NCBI GenBank assembly: GCA_018240505.1
Contig: JAFEFQ010000242.1
Coordinates: 1 to 37,375, forward strand
From: Pseudomonadota bacterium
Lineage (GTDB): Bacteria > Pseudomonadota > Gammaproteobacteria > Xanthomonadales > Rhodanobacteraceae
Direction of reading: 5' to 3'
Length of the DNA stretch: 37,375 nt
A model generated the notes under the pieces. The model made no database searches. It was not told where the DNA came from and saw only the letters and a program-made list of their open reading frames with translations. A program made the position numbers and the translations under genes. Positions 24,807 to 34,600 of this stretch are shown one piece after another. Numbering within the stretch: position 1 is the first letter of the stretch; every line of letters begins with the position of its first letter.

Positions 24807-25259
24807 TCAGCTGTCCGAGCGGTACACGCGGCCGCCATTGAGCCGCACAGCATCGTCCACAGGGCGGGTATTGCCTTCGTTTGCTTCCACGACTACGGCG
24901 GTTTCGCCCGGTCTGACCCAGGTCGCGACGTTTTCGGCGAAATCGACATCAAGGGAAGCGCCGACGGCGTCAGCGACCAGGCCGCTGGTCGCGCCTGCTG
25001 CGGCGCCTGTCGCGGCGCCGGCGGGACCCGCAAGAAAACCAATCAATGCGCCGGCGACGCCGCCGGCCAGCGTGCCCCACAACGGGCGCTCCTTCTCCTC
25101 CAGCGGGATCACGTTGCCCTTCTCGTCCTTGCGGAACATGGCGCCGGCCTTGAGCGAGAAGTCGATTTTCCCGGAACTCCTGAGCGCACGGATTGCGCTG
25201 GCGGCGGTGTAGGCGGAATTGCTGTTGGGAAACACGGCGACGATGGTACGAATGGTCAC
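24807..25259 (-). CDS. DUF1269 family membrane-associated protein
   Basis: A 150-residue protein of the DUF1269 family. Its sequence TIRTIVAVFPNSNSAYTAASAIRALRS, then a hydrophobic glycine/alanine hairpin (GTLAGGVAGALIGFLAGPAGAATGAAAGATSGL) that could insert in a membrane, and a C-terminal ferredoxin-like strand with AVVVEANEG. The start is GTG at 25259, supported by AAGGAGAA six bases upstream. The function is unknown. It is divergent from the AraC-type regulator. Confidence 0.85.
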   Translation of the reverse strand: MTIRTIVAVFPNSNSAYTAASAIRALRSSGKIDFSLKAGAMFRKDEKGNVIPLEEKERPLWGTLAGGVAGALIGFLAGPAGAATGAAAGATSGLVADAVGASLDVDFAENVATWVRPGETAVVVEANEGNTRPVDDAVRLNGGRVYRSDS

Positions 25260-25498
25260 GGGATTCTCCTTCGGTGAGGACAGGGATGCGGCCACGCACA
25301 GGGCCATCGGCCGCAGCGCCGAGGCTGCGCGCCGCTGCCAGCGCCGACAAGGTTGGAAAGATGCAGGCAGGGCCGCCGATCTGGCCGGAATCGACTGCCC
25401 CGCCGCGCGTTGACCCTCGCGCATACCGTGTTAATGTCGCCGCGGGCGGCGGTCCGCCGACGGCAAAACGCGTGGGGTTCATGGTGAAGGAACTGCGA

Positions 25499-26566
25499 AT
25501 GCCTCAAGGCAGCGGCATGACATTGCCAGTGCAATGGAACCTGCGCCTCTATCCGGCGACATCCATTGCACTCCTGCACGATGTCCTGGTCGAAGACGGC
25601 ATCGACTCGGCGCCCGTGCTGGAAGCTACCGGGCTCAGCCTTGAACAAGCGCAATCACCGGAAACCCGCATTTCGCGGCAACATGTGCTGCATGCGTGCA
25701 AGGCCGTCACCGGCATGAACGTGATCGCGAATTTCGCGTTCCGCTGCGGCTTGCGTACGCGCCTGACCTATTTCGGCATGTACGGCTTCGCGCTGATGAG
25801 TGCGCCGGACTTGCGCACGATGCTGCAGTTCTCGGTGGAGCAACAGGGTCTGGCGGCATCGTTGGTCCGCGTGTGGGCGCAGCGGCGTGGGGGCGAAATT
25901 GCGATAGGTGTCGATCCGCTCTCGAATCTGGAGATCGACGCGCGCCTGTACCGCTTCCTGATCGAATTGCATTTCGGGGTCTTGCAGCGCGCCTGGTGCG
26001 ATCTGACCGGCGCCAGCTTCAATCCGTTACGGCTGTACGTGACGTTTCCGGCGTGCGACTCGATGCGGGAAGTCGCCGTGTCGCTCGCTGCCGAGGTTCT
26101 GTTTTCGCAGCAGAGCAACTTGTTCGTGTTCGATGCCTCGTGGCTGGATACGCGTCCGCAGTTCGGCAATTTGATCGCGCACGAATCCGTGCGCGAGGCC
26201 TGCGCCAGGCTGGCCGTACAGCTGAAAGAGCAATCCGGGTTGGCGGGGCGGATCGGCAAGTCGATGGTGACGAACTTCGGACGCGCCCCGACCATCGGGG
26301 ACATGGCGGCGGCACTGGGAATGTCCGAGCGCGAAGTGCGGCGCAAACTGAGCGCCGAGGGCACCAGCTACCGCGAGATCTGCGACGACGTACGCAGCCA
26401 AGTGGCCATGAAGTACCTGCGCGATACGGCGCTGCCCGTGGAATCGATCGCGGCAGCGATCGGCTTCGATGATGCCGCGAACTTTCGGCGGGCGTTTCGA
26501 CGCTGGACCGGAAAAGCCCCCGTCGAATATCGCGTTTCGGTCGCGCCGCCGGACGCTGGGTCGTAA
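25499..26566 (+). CDS. AraC-family transcriptional regulator
   Basis: Regulator of about 355 residues with an N-terminal arabinose-binding-type domain (PF12625 style, HVLHACKAVTGMNVIANFAFRCGLRTRLTYFGMYGFALMSAPDLRTML) and a C-terminal AraC double helix-turn-helix (about residues 265-350: IGDMAAALGMSEREVRRKLSAEGTSYREI...VAMKYLRDTALPVESIAAAIGFDDAANFRRAFRRWTGKAPVEYR). The ATG at 25499 has AAGGAA six bases upstream; an ATG at 25481 is in frame but has a poorer site. It could control the adjacent DUF1269 gene or the GH79/GH16 genes, but no operator was found. Confidence 0.88.
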   Translation: MPQGSGMTLPVQWNLRLYPATSIALLHDVLVEDGIDSAPVLEATGLSLEQAQSPETRISRQHVLHACKAVTGMNVIANFAFRCGLRTRLTYFGMYGFALMSAPDLRTMLQFSVEQQGLAASLVRVWAQRRGGEIAIGVDPLSNLEIDARLYRFLIELHFGVLQRAWCDLTGASFNPLRLYVTFPACDSMREVAVSLAAEVLFSQQSNLFVFDASWLDTRPQFGNLIAHESVREACARLAVQLKEQSGLAGRIGKSMVTNFGRAPTIGDMAAALGMSEREVRRKLSAEGTSYREICDDVRSQVAMKYLRDTALPVESIAAAIGFDDAANFRRAFRRWTGKAPVEYRVSVAPPDAGS

Positions 26567-26599
26567 CGCGGTTGCCGAATGTGATGCAACCGCGCTGCA

Positions 26600-26687
26600 G
26601 CGCAAGTCGCGGCGTACTGCGCAAGCCGACGTCGACCTTGCCAAGGCGCGTCTGGCGCAACTGAGAATGAAGAAGACGACGCCATGA
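26600..26687 (+). pseudogene. C-terminal remnant of a HigB/Gp49-like toxin
   Basis: The reading frame ending at 26687 contains LQRKSRRTAQADVDLAKARLAQL, which matches the C-terminal helix of phage Gp49-like (RelE-fold HigB) toxins (KKT.KTP..EIDLA..RL). The rest of the toxin is absent: upstream the frame runs through the end of the AraC gene. Its stop overlaps the antitoxin start in ATGA (26684-26687), the normal HigB-HigA junction. Confidence 0.6.
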
Positions 26688-26958
26688 ATTCCAGGACCTG
26701 CGCGAGTGTTTTTGACGCCATCGCGGATACGCCGCACCAGGCCGCGAATTTGCGTCTGCGTGCGGAGTTCATGCAACGCATCGAGCGATGGATCGAGCGC
26801 AAGGGCTGGTGGCGGCGCGAAGTCGCGGAGCGCTGCGGCATCACTCAGCCGCGCATGAACGATCTGTTGTGCGGTCGCCTGTCGAGGTTTTCGCTGGACG
26901 CGCTCTGAACATCGCGACTGCAATGGGGATGCGTGTTGAACTGCGAAAAGCGGCCTAG
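26684..26958 (+). pseudogene. HigA-like HTH antitoxin, broken by a one-base deletion
   Basis: XRE/HTH_37-type antitoxin. The intact part (74 residues, to the TGA at 26906-26908) includes the DNA-binding region RKGWWRREVAERCGITQPRMNDLLCGRLSRFSLDAL. Adding one base before 26906 restores VNIATAMGMRVELRKAA and a stop at 26956-26958, exactly the expected HigA C-terminus. Together with the truncated toxin this is a dying type II toxin-antitoxin pair. The ancestral stop and that of the convergent transglutaminase share the tetranucleotide CTAG (26955-26958). Confidence 0.75.
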
Positions 26959-27875
26959 CTGAGCTTCTCGGCCGTTCGCTCCACCACCGGCACCACGGTC
27001 ACGCGCACATCGAGCTCATGCGCGCCGCCGCCGAGGATGATGCCGCGCAGCGGCGAGACGTCGCCGAAGTCGCGGCCCCAGGCGAGCGTGATGTGGCTGT
27101 CGCCGGGGCGCATGTCGTTGGTCGGGTCGAAGTCGATCCAGCCGTGATGCGGGCAGTGCACGGACACCCAGGCGTGCGAGGCATCGGCGCCGATCAGACG
27201 CGGCTGGCCGGGCGGGGGCGTAGTCAGCAGATAGCCCGAGACGTAGCGCGCGGCGAGGCCGAGCGAGCGCAGGCAGGCGATCATCAGGTGGGCGAAGTCC
27301 TGACAGACGCCGTGGCGGTTCTCGAGCACTTCGGCAACGGGCGTGGCGACCTGGGTCGCGCCCGCATCGAAGCGGAATTCGCGATGGATGCGTTGCATCA
27401 GCCGCGCGCAGGCGCGCAGCAGCGGCGTGCCGGGCGCGAAGTCCGCGCGCGCGAACTGCGCGACGTCGGCGTCCCAGCGCACGTAGGGCGATTCGAAGCG
27501 GTAGCGGTTCGCGTCGAGCGCCGCTGCGGTCGGCACATGGCCGCCGCGGTAGGCGAGCGCGGCGACGGCGTCTTCCCATGACGGCGAGTCGTCGAGATCG
27601 GGCGCCGCGTCGCGCGTGTCGACTTCGATGTCCATTTCCGCGGCGACGAGCAGCTCGCGGTGCGGCGTATCGATTTCGAGGCGCGTGAGCGGATTGCCGA
27701 AGCCGTCGAGCTCGTTGACCTGATGCGTCGGTGCCGGTTCGATGCGCAGGCGGTGACCATGGCAACGCTGGTGTGGCAGCGTGTGCGGCGTCAGGTGCAG
27801 CGCCTGGTGCGAAACCGAAACGACGCTGTCGTAGCGGTATTCGGTTTCGTGGTGGACGACGTAGCGCGCGCTCAT
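26955..27875 (-). CDS. Transglutaminase-like cysteine peptidase
   Basis: Transglutaminase-fold protein of 306 residues, last gene of the minus-strand ATP-grasp cluster. The N-terminal beta domain (YVVHHETEYRYDSVVSVSHQALHLTP) is the bacterial transglutaminase N-terminal region. The catalytic triad is Cys191 (HGVCQDFAHLM), His234 (ASHAWVSV) and Asp250 (WIDFDPTND). It ends with a strand region (LRGIILGGGAHELDVRVTVVPV). Family members near cp-ATP-grasp/alpha-E genes are predicted to be peptidases or amide-transferring enzymes; activity here is inferred. It starts in an ATGA overlap with the fused ATP-grasp/alpha-E gene. Confidence 0.93.
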   Translation of the reverse strand: MSARYVVHHETEYRYDSVVSVSHQALHLTPHTLPHQRCHGHRLRIEPAPTHQVNELDGFGNPLTRLEIDTPHRELLVAAEMDIEVDTRDAAPDLDDSPSWEDAVAALAYRGGHVPTAAALDANRYRFESPYVRWDADVAQFARADFAPGTPLLRACARLMQRIHREFRFDAGATQVATPVAEVLENRHGVCQDFAHLMIACLRSLGLAARYVSGYLLTTPPPGQPRLIGADASHAWVSVHCPHHGWIDFDPTNDMRPGDSHITLAWGRDFGDVSPLRGIILGGGAHELDVRVTVVPVVERTAEKLS

Positions 27876-30403
27876 GCGGACAGGGTCGCGCGGCTCGCGG
27901 CCGCGACGTGGGTGAAATGATGGAAGGTGATCGCGTCCGAAGCCTTGCGTGCGCGCGTCGCGATGTCGGCGAGCAGCGCGGCGATGCCGACGATCGCGTC
28001 GTGGCGGCCATCTTCGCCGAACAATGCGGTCTCCAGCGCGGACAGGTCGAGGGCGTCGAGTTGCGCGCGCATCAGTTCGAATTCGCCCGCGCTCGAACTG
28101 CCGAACGCGGCGTCGACGCGGCGCAGGTGCTTGTGCAGTTCGTAGACCTGGAAATGCAGCGAATGCGGGTTGGCCGGATCGCAGACGATCAGGTCGAGCA
28201 CCGGGATCAACTGCGGCGCGGACAGGTAGCGCATGCGATAGGTGATCGTCGAATCGGCGAGCTCGAGCAGCCATTCCAGCGTCGCCGCATCGGGCGGCGG
28301 CGCGTGGCTAAGCGCGCAGGCGAGCACCTCGGCGAGGAACTGCAGGCGCTCGATGCGTCGGCCGATCATGAGGAAGCGCCAGCCGTCGTCGCGGGTCATG
28401 TCGTCGAGGGCGAAGCCCGACAGCGCGGAGACTTCCATCAGCAAACGATTGAGCAGTTCGAGCGCGTTGCCGAAGTCGAGTCGTTCGCGATCGAGCGACT
28501 GCGCCTCGCGCTGCACTTCGAGCAGCCCACGCCAGTTCTCGCTCGACAGGCGGCCGCGTACCTGGCCGGCCGACCAGAGCAGGCGGCTCAGCACGCTGGC
28601 GAGGCTGTAGGGCGCCGCGGCATCGGTCAGCGCATCGACGAGCGCCGTGCGCACGGGCTTGGCCTCGCCATCGATCAGGTGCACGCGGCGGCAGGCGGCG
28701 AGCGCGGCCTCGAACGCAATCGAGTTCGTTGCCGCGCTCGTGTCGATGTAGCGCGACAGCACGACGCGCAGCAGGCGCGTGTAGTCGTCGCCGCGCTCGG
28801 AGTAGCGGCCGAGCCAGAACAGGTTTTCGATCAGGCGCGAAGGCAGGAAATCGTCGCGGCGAACGATGTCGGCGGCGCGCAGTTCGCGCCGGCGCAGCGT
28901 GTCGACGGCAGCCTCGCCGTCGGCAAGCACCCAGGTGTCCTTGCTGCCGCCGCCGCGCTGCATCGAGACGATGCGCGCAGCCGCCTTCGTCGCCACGCGC
29001 GACAACGCGCCGGGCATCACCGTGTAATTGCGGTTGCCGGAAGCGACCGCGAATACGCGCATGCTCACCGCGCGCGGCACGATCTGTGCGTGCGTCGTAT
29101 TGCGCTGCCAGACCGGCGCCTGCGACAGATCGACGAGTTCCTGCGCGACCCAGGCTGCGGGTTCGGCCTCGATGCGTGCGCGCAGTTCGCCGAGTCGGCT
29201 GCGCGGCAGGCTTGGCCCGAACACCGCTTCGACGCGGCGCGACGGCGAGGCGGGCTTGAGAACGAGGCGGTCGAGTTCGGCCAGCGCGTCTTCGCGCACC
29301 GGCGCTTCGCCGCACCACCAGGTCGCGACCGAGGGCAGCGCGAGCGGTTCGCCGCGCAGGCGCTCGCAGATCTTCGGAAAGAAGCCGAGCAGGCCGGGCG
29401 ATTCGAGCACGCCAGCGCCGAGCGCGTTGGCGATCAGCACGCGCCCCGCGCGCGCGGCGGCGGCGAGACCGGGCACGCCGAGCGCGGATTCGCCGCGCAG
29501 CTCGAGCGGGTCGCACCAGTCGTCGTCGACGCGGCGCAGGATCGCGTGCACGCGTTTCAGGCCGCCGAGCGTCTTCATGTACACGGTGTCGGCGCGCACG
29601 GTGAGGTCGTAGCCCTCGACCAGCGGCACGCCGAGCGCGCGCGCGAGATAGACGTGCTCGAAATAGGTTTCGTTGAAGCGCCCCGGCGTCAGCAGCACGG
29701 CCAGTGGCGTCTCGCCCGCGGCGACGGGCGCGGCCGATTGCAGCGTGGCCTGCAGCGCGCGCAGCGCGCCGGACAAGTCCTGCACGCGCATGTCGTGGAA
29801 CAGGTCGGAATACGCGCGCGAGATGATCTGCCGGTTCTCGATCGCATAGCCGAGTCCGGACGGAGCCTGGGTGCGGTCGGCGACGACCCACCACGCGCCG
29901 TCCGGCGCGCGCGCGAGGTCGACCGCGTAGATGTGCAGGAACGTGTCGCCGGGCGGCGTGCCACCCCGGCACGGCCAGAGGAAATTCTCGTGACCGAAGA
30001 TCAACTCGGGCGGCAGCAGGCCCTCGGCGAGCAGGGTCTGCGACCCGTACAGGTCGGCGAGCACGGCATCGAGCAGGGCCGCGCGCTGGGCGACGCCGGC
30101 GGCGAGGCGCTGCCATTCGGCCGCGTCGATGATCTGCGGCAACAGGTCCAGCTCCCACGGCCGGTCGGTGCCTTTGGCGTCGGCGTAGACGTTGTAGGTG
30201 ACGCCGTTCTCGCGGATCTGGCGCTCGACCAGGTCGGCGCGCGCGCGCATCTGCGCTGGATCGGCGCGTTCGATCGCGGCCAGCATGCGCCGCCACCGCG
30301 CACGTACGCCGCCGTCGGCATCGAACAGTTCGTGGTAGTGCTGCGGATCGCGGCGGTAGGCGTTGAGCAGGGCGGGCACGGCGTCGTCGATCGGCTCGGT
30401 CAT
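27872..30403 (-). CDS. Fused circularly permuted ATP-grasp / alpha-E protein
   Basis: Single 843-residue polypeptide combining the two proteins that are separate at 15040-17482. Residues 1 to about 500 are the cp-ATP-grasp (VNYNV-type N-terminus, VVADRTQAPSGLGYAIENRQIISR about 165-190, LTPGRFNETYFEHVYLARALGVPLVEGYDL, IANALGAGVLESPGLLGFFPKI, and MQRGGGSKDTWVL about 478-490). From about residue 515, the alpha-E domain starts with LPSRLIENLFWLGRYSERGDDYTRLLR and continues to the end. The usual LVVKEVHG lysine region is here LVLKPASPSRRVEAVFG. The start is the ATG at 30403; a GTG at 30421 is possible. The fusion implies that the two activities act on the same substrate. Confidence 0.92.
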   Translation of the reverse strand: MTEPIDDAVPALLNAYRRDPQHYHELFDADGGVRARWRRMLAAIERADPAQMRARADLVERQIRENGVTYNVYADAKGTDRPWELDLLPQIIDAAEWQRLAAGVAQRAALLDAVLADLYGSQTLLAEGLLPPELIFGHENFLWPCRGGTPPGDTFLHIYAVDLARAPDGAWWVVADRTQAPSGLGYAIENRQIISRAYSDLFHDMRVQDLSGALRALQATLQSAAPVAAGETPLAVLLTPGRFNETYFEHVYLARALGVPLVEGYDLTVRADTVYMKTLGGLKRVHAILRRVDDDWCDPLELRGESALGVPGLAAAARAGRVLIANALGAGVLESPGLLGFFPKICERLRGEPLALPSVATWWCGEAPVREDALAELDRLVLKPASPSRRVEAVFGPSLPRSRLGELRARIEAEPAAWVAQELVDLSQAPVWQRNTTHAQIVPRAVSMRVFAVASGNRNYTVMPGALSRVATKAAARIVSMQRGGGSKDTWVLADGEAAVDTLRRRELRAADIVRRDDFLPSRLIENLFWLGRYSERGDDYTRLLRVVLSRYIDTSAATNSIAFEAALAACRRVHLIDGEAKPVRTALVDALTDAAAPYSLASVLSRLLWSAGQVRGRLSSENWRGLLEVQREAQSLDRERLDFGNALELLNRLLMEVSALSGFALDDMTRDDGWRFLMIGRRIERLQFLAEVLACALSHAPPPDAATLEWLLELADSTITYRMRYLSAPQLIPVLDLIVCDPANPHSLHFQVYELHKHLRRVDAAFGSSSAGEFELMRAQLDALDLSALETALFGEDGRHDAIVGIAALLADIATRARKASDAITFHHFTHVAAASRATLSA

Positions 30404-30464
30404 GGATTCCAATGGACTCACGAGGCGTGCGCTCGCGAACCTTGGCGTTGCGCGTTCGATGGCG

Positions 30465-31598
30465 TCACGCGGAAAGGGGCTTGGGCAGCAGCTGCGACAC
30501 TTGTCGAACGTGCCCGAACTCGATGTACCGGTACGACAGCCACGTCAGCGGAATCATGATCGAAAGAAATTCCAGGAAGCTCGGCCATGGATGCTGGCTG
30601 AACGCGGCGCTTGGCGCCACATGGATGATCACGACGAAATTCCATATGTAGATGGAATAACACATCATGCCGATCAATTCTATCGGTCTGCAGCGGACGC
30701 GGTTCATTGCCAGCAGCGCGAGCATCAGCAGAACCGCGGATATCTGGAACAGCGTATTCACCAACGCGATCGCGAACGACGGCAGGACGCCGCTGAAACT
30801 GTAGTCGGCGTAGGTGAAGGTCGCCGTCAGCGCGACCAGTCCGAGGACCAGCACGCGTCCGGGATGCGCAACGCGGTAGCCCTGCGCATGGAGGGCGGCC
30901 AGCCCCATGCCGATGACGAAATCGTCCATGCGTCCGAGCACGGAATCCTTGACTGGATTGAGGATGTCGTAGTCGCCCAGGGAAAATATCCGGAAAGCCT
31001 CGCCGACGAGGCGCACGACGAGAGCAAGCAGGAGGACGCTCGGCAACGCACGGCGCCAGGAAAACCGGGAGATGAAGATCACGAGGAACGGGAACAGCAG
31101 GCTGAACCAGATTTCTATGCCCAGCGACCAGAGGACGACGTTGAGTTCCGGCATGAACGTCACGCTGGTGAAGTTGAACAGGCAGGTCAGCAGCGCAAGG
31201 TATTCCTTGATGCTGAAACGACCCGCCACGCCCATGATCAGGACCACGCTGAAGTAGTAGAGCGGCAGGAGCCGGCGCGCACGCCTGCGGTAAAACCCGA
31301 GGACGTCGTCTTTTCCCGTGAACGTCCGTTGTTCGATGGCGAACGGCAGATAGAGGACGAATCCGGACAGGATGAAAAACAGGTTCACGCCGAACCAGCC
31401 ATTGCACGTCCAGCTCGCGATGAACGCGAAAGGCGAACTGCTGGTCATCCACCAGCCGGTATGGAAGACAGACTTGAAGAACAGGTGGTGCCAGAGCACG
31501 CCGAGGATCGCGAATCCGCGCAAGAGATCCAGTACCGGCAGATGCGGCGCGCCGGGCCCGCGGCTGGCCTTGACAGGCTCGCACGGTGCTGTCGCCAT
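30465..31598 (-). CDS. Acyltransferase 3 (OafA/YrhL-like) membrane protein
   Basis: Integral membrane O-acyltransferase of 377 residues with about ten helices. The catalytic-type motif is LDLLRGFAILGVLWHHLFF, with the paired FGVNLFFILSGFVLYLPF and FYRRRARRLLPLYY of the family. Such enzymes transfer acetyl or other acyl groups from the cytoplasm to sugars or lipids outside. It begins 12 bases after the transglutaminase-DUF2126 stop, with GGGGGG upstream, and lies 61 bases before the fused ATP-grasp gene, so it is co-directional within the cluster. It is not part of the usual gene set, and its GC3 is visibly lower than that of its neighbours, suggesting a later insertion. Confidence 0.9.
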   Translation of the reverse strand: MATAPCEPVKASRGPGAPHLPVLDLLRGFAILGVLWHHLFFKSVFHTGWWMTSSSPFAFIASWTCNGWFGVNLFFILSGFVLYLPFAIEQRTFTGKDDVLGFYRRRARRLLPLYYFSVVLIMGVAGRFSIKEYLALLTCLFNFTSVTFMPELNVVLWSLGIEIWFSLLFPFLVIFISRFSWRRALPSVLLLALVVRLVGEAFRIFSLGDYDILNPVKDSVLGRMDDFVIGMGLAALHAQGYRVAHPGRVLVLGLVALTATFTYADYSFSGVLPSFAIALVNTLFQISAVLLMLALLAMNRVRCRPIELIGMMCYSIYIWNFVVIIHVAPSAAFSQHPWPSFLEFLSIMIPLTWLSYRYIEFGHVRQVSQLLPKPLSA

Positions 31599-31610
31599 GA
31601 TTGCCCCCCG

Positions 31611-34600
31611 TTAGACGCCGGCGTCTCTGAGGTCCAGTGTAAATGGAAATTCGGCCGTCGGGCCAGCATGGGCGGGGGCGTCGATCTTGCCGGGCGTGTG
31701 ACCATAACGGTCGAATCGCGCGAGACGGCGGCTTTCGGCTTCGAACGCATTGACCGGGAACGCGTCGTAGCTGCGTCCGCCAGGATGCGCGACATGGTAG
31801 CGGCAGCCGCCCAGCGAACGCCGCGACCAGGTGTCGACGAGGTCGAATACGAGAGGTGCCTGCGCCGGGATGGTCGGATGCAGCGCCGACGGCGGCTGCC
31901 AGGCCTTGTAGCGCACGCCGGCGACGAACTCGCCGACCGTACCGGTCGGGCGCAGCGGGATGCTGCGGCCGTTGCAGGTGGCGACGTAGCGGTCGGGGGC
32001 GAGGCCGCTGAGCCTGACCTGCAGGCGCTCGACCGAGGAATCGACATAGCGCACGGTGCCGCCCGGCGCGCCTTCCTCGCCCATGACGTGCCACGGCTCG
32101 AGCGCGTGGCGCAGTTCGAGCGCGATGCCTTGCGTCGCGTAGTCGCCGACGATCGGGAAACGGAATTCGAAATGCGGCGCGAACCAGTCGCGCTCGATCG
32201 CGTAGCCCGCCGCGCGCGTCTCGTCGATCACGTCGGCGAAATCGCGCTCGACGAAGTACGGCAGCATGAAGCGGTCGTGCAGCTCGGTGCCCCAGCGCGC
32301 GAGGCGTGGCGGTGCGTAAGGCTCGCGCCAGAAACGCGCGATCAGCGCGCGCAACAGCAGCTGCTGGGCGAGGCTCATCTGCGCGTGCGGCGGCATCTCG
32401 AACGCGCGCATCTCGAGCAGGCCGAGGCGGCCCGCGGCGCCGTCGGGCGAATACAGCTTGTCGATGCAGAACTCGGCGCGGTGCGTGTTGCCGCTGACGT
32501 CGATCAGCAGGTTGCGCAGCAGGCGGTCGAGCAGCCACGGCGGCACGTAGCCGCCGATGTCGGGGAACTGCTTGAACGCGACTTCGAGTTCGTACAGCGA
32601 ATCGTTGCGCGCCTCGTCCACGCGCGGCGACTGCGAGGTCGGGCCGATGAACAGCCCCGAGAACAGGTACGACAGCGCCGGATGGTTGTGCCAGTACGAG
32701 AGCAGGCTGCGCAGCAGGTCGGGGCGGCGCAGGAACGGCGAGTCGCCCGTCGTCGCGCCGCCGAGGACGAAGTGGTTGCCGCCGCCGGTGCCGGTGTGGC
32801 GGCCGTCGAGCATGAATTTCTCGGCGACGAGTTTTTCCTGGCGCGCCGCCTCGTACAGATGCGTGGTGCGCTCGACGAGCTGTTCCCAGTTCGATGACGG
32901 GTGGATGTTGACTTCGATGACGCCCGGGTCGGGCGTGACGCGGAACGAATTGAGGCGCGGGTCGCGCGGTGGCTCGTAGCCTTCGAGCAGCACCGGCGTG
33001 CCGAGCGCGGCGGCGGTATCCTCGATCGCCGCGGTCAGCTCCAGATAATCTTCGAGCCGCGCGAGTGGCGGCATGAACAGGTATAAATTTCCATTTCTTG
33101 CCTCGGCACTCAGTGCGGTGCGCGTGATCCAGCTGGCGGACTCGCCATGCGCCGGCACGCGCTTCGCGGCGTGCGCGGACGGATCGCCTCCATGCGGACC
33201 GAAGCGTTGTCGATCGATGCGTCCCGCGCTGGAGAAATTCGCATGCGCGTGTTCGGTCGCATAGGAAGGTTCGCGCGCTGCCGTCTCGCCGCGCAAACCG
33301 AGCATCTGCCGACGCATCTGCATCGCCCGTGGCAGCGGCTTGAACGGCTGTGAGGGATCGGTTGCCTGCACCCACGGGTAGTCGCTCTCGCTGACCCAGG
33401 GCTGCGAGTCGAGCGGCAGGCGCCAGCCGAGCGCGGAATCGCCCGGAAGCAGGTAGCAATGCTCCGTGCGCAGGAACCACGGCCCGGTCTGCCATCGCCC
33501 GAGCGGCCTGGCCAGCGGGAACACGTGGCCGACGACGTGCGACAGCCCGGCGGTGAACACGCGCATCAGCCGTTCGCGTTCGAGCGGATCGGCTACGCGC
33601 GGGTCGAACGGATCGACGTTGTCGGGCAGGCGGCGCTCGCGCCACATGTAGTAGAACAGGTCCTCGTAGGCGGGGAACACGTGACCGGCATCGAGGGCGA
33701 GGCGCGCGGCGACCTCGGCGAGGAAGGCTTCGCCGATGGCGCTGTTCGCGCGGCCATGGACTTTTTCGTCGGCGATCAGCGCGGGGTCGTGCCAGATCGG
33801 ATCGAGGTCGCGGCGCCAGAAACAGTTCAGCGACCAGCGCGGCAGTTGCTCGCCGGGATACCACTTGCCCTGGCCGAAATGGACGAGACCCTGCGGCGCG
33901 TATTTCTCGCGCAGGCGATGGAACAGGCCGGCCGCGCGCAGGCGCTTGGTCGGCCCGAGTGCGTCGGTGTTCCACTCGGCGCCGTTCGGATCGTCGGCGG
34001 CGACGAAGGTCGGCTCGCCGCCTTGGGTCAGGCGCACGTCGAGGCGATGCAGGTCCGCGTCGACCTGATGGCCGAGCGAGACGATCGCGCCCCATTGTTC
34101 CGCCGAGTACGGTTTGGTCACGCGCGGCGACTCGCTGATGCGCGTGACTTTCATCGCGTGCGAAAACTCGACCTCGCTCTCGTCGACCATGCCGGTGACT
34201 GGTGCGGCCGAGCCCGGCTCCGGCGAGCAGGCCAGCGGGATATGGCCTTCGCCGGCAAGCAGGCCCGAAGTCGGATCGAGGCCGATCCAGCCGGCGCCGG
34301 GCAGGTAGACCTCGCACCAGGCGTGCAGGTCGGTGAAGTCGTGTTCGGGGCCGCTCGGGCCGTCGACCGCCTTCTGGTCGGCGCGGAGCTGGATCAAGTA
34401 GCCGGAAACGAAGCGCGCGGCCAGGCCGAGATGGCGCAGCAGCTGCACGAGCAGCCAGCCCGAATCGCGGCAGGAACCGCTGCCGAGTTCGAGCGTCCGG
34501 TCCGGCGCCTGCACGCCGGGTTCCATGCGGATCAGATAGCGGATGTCCCGGGCGAGACGCCGATTGACGTCGACGAGCGCGTCGGCCGTGCTCCGCGGTC

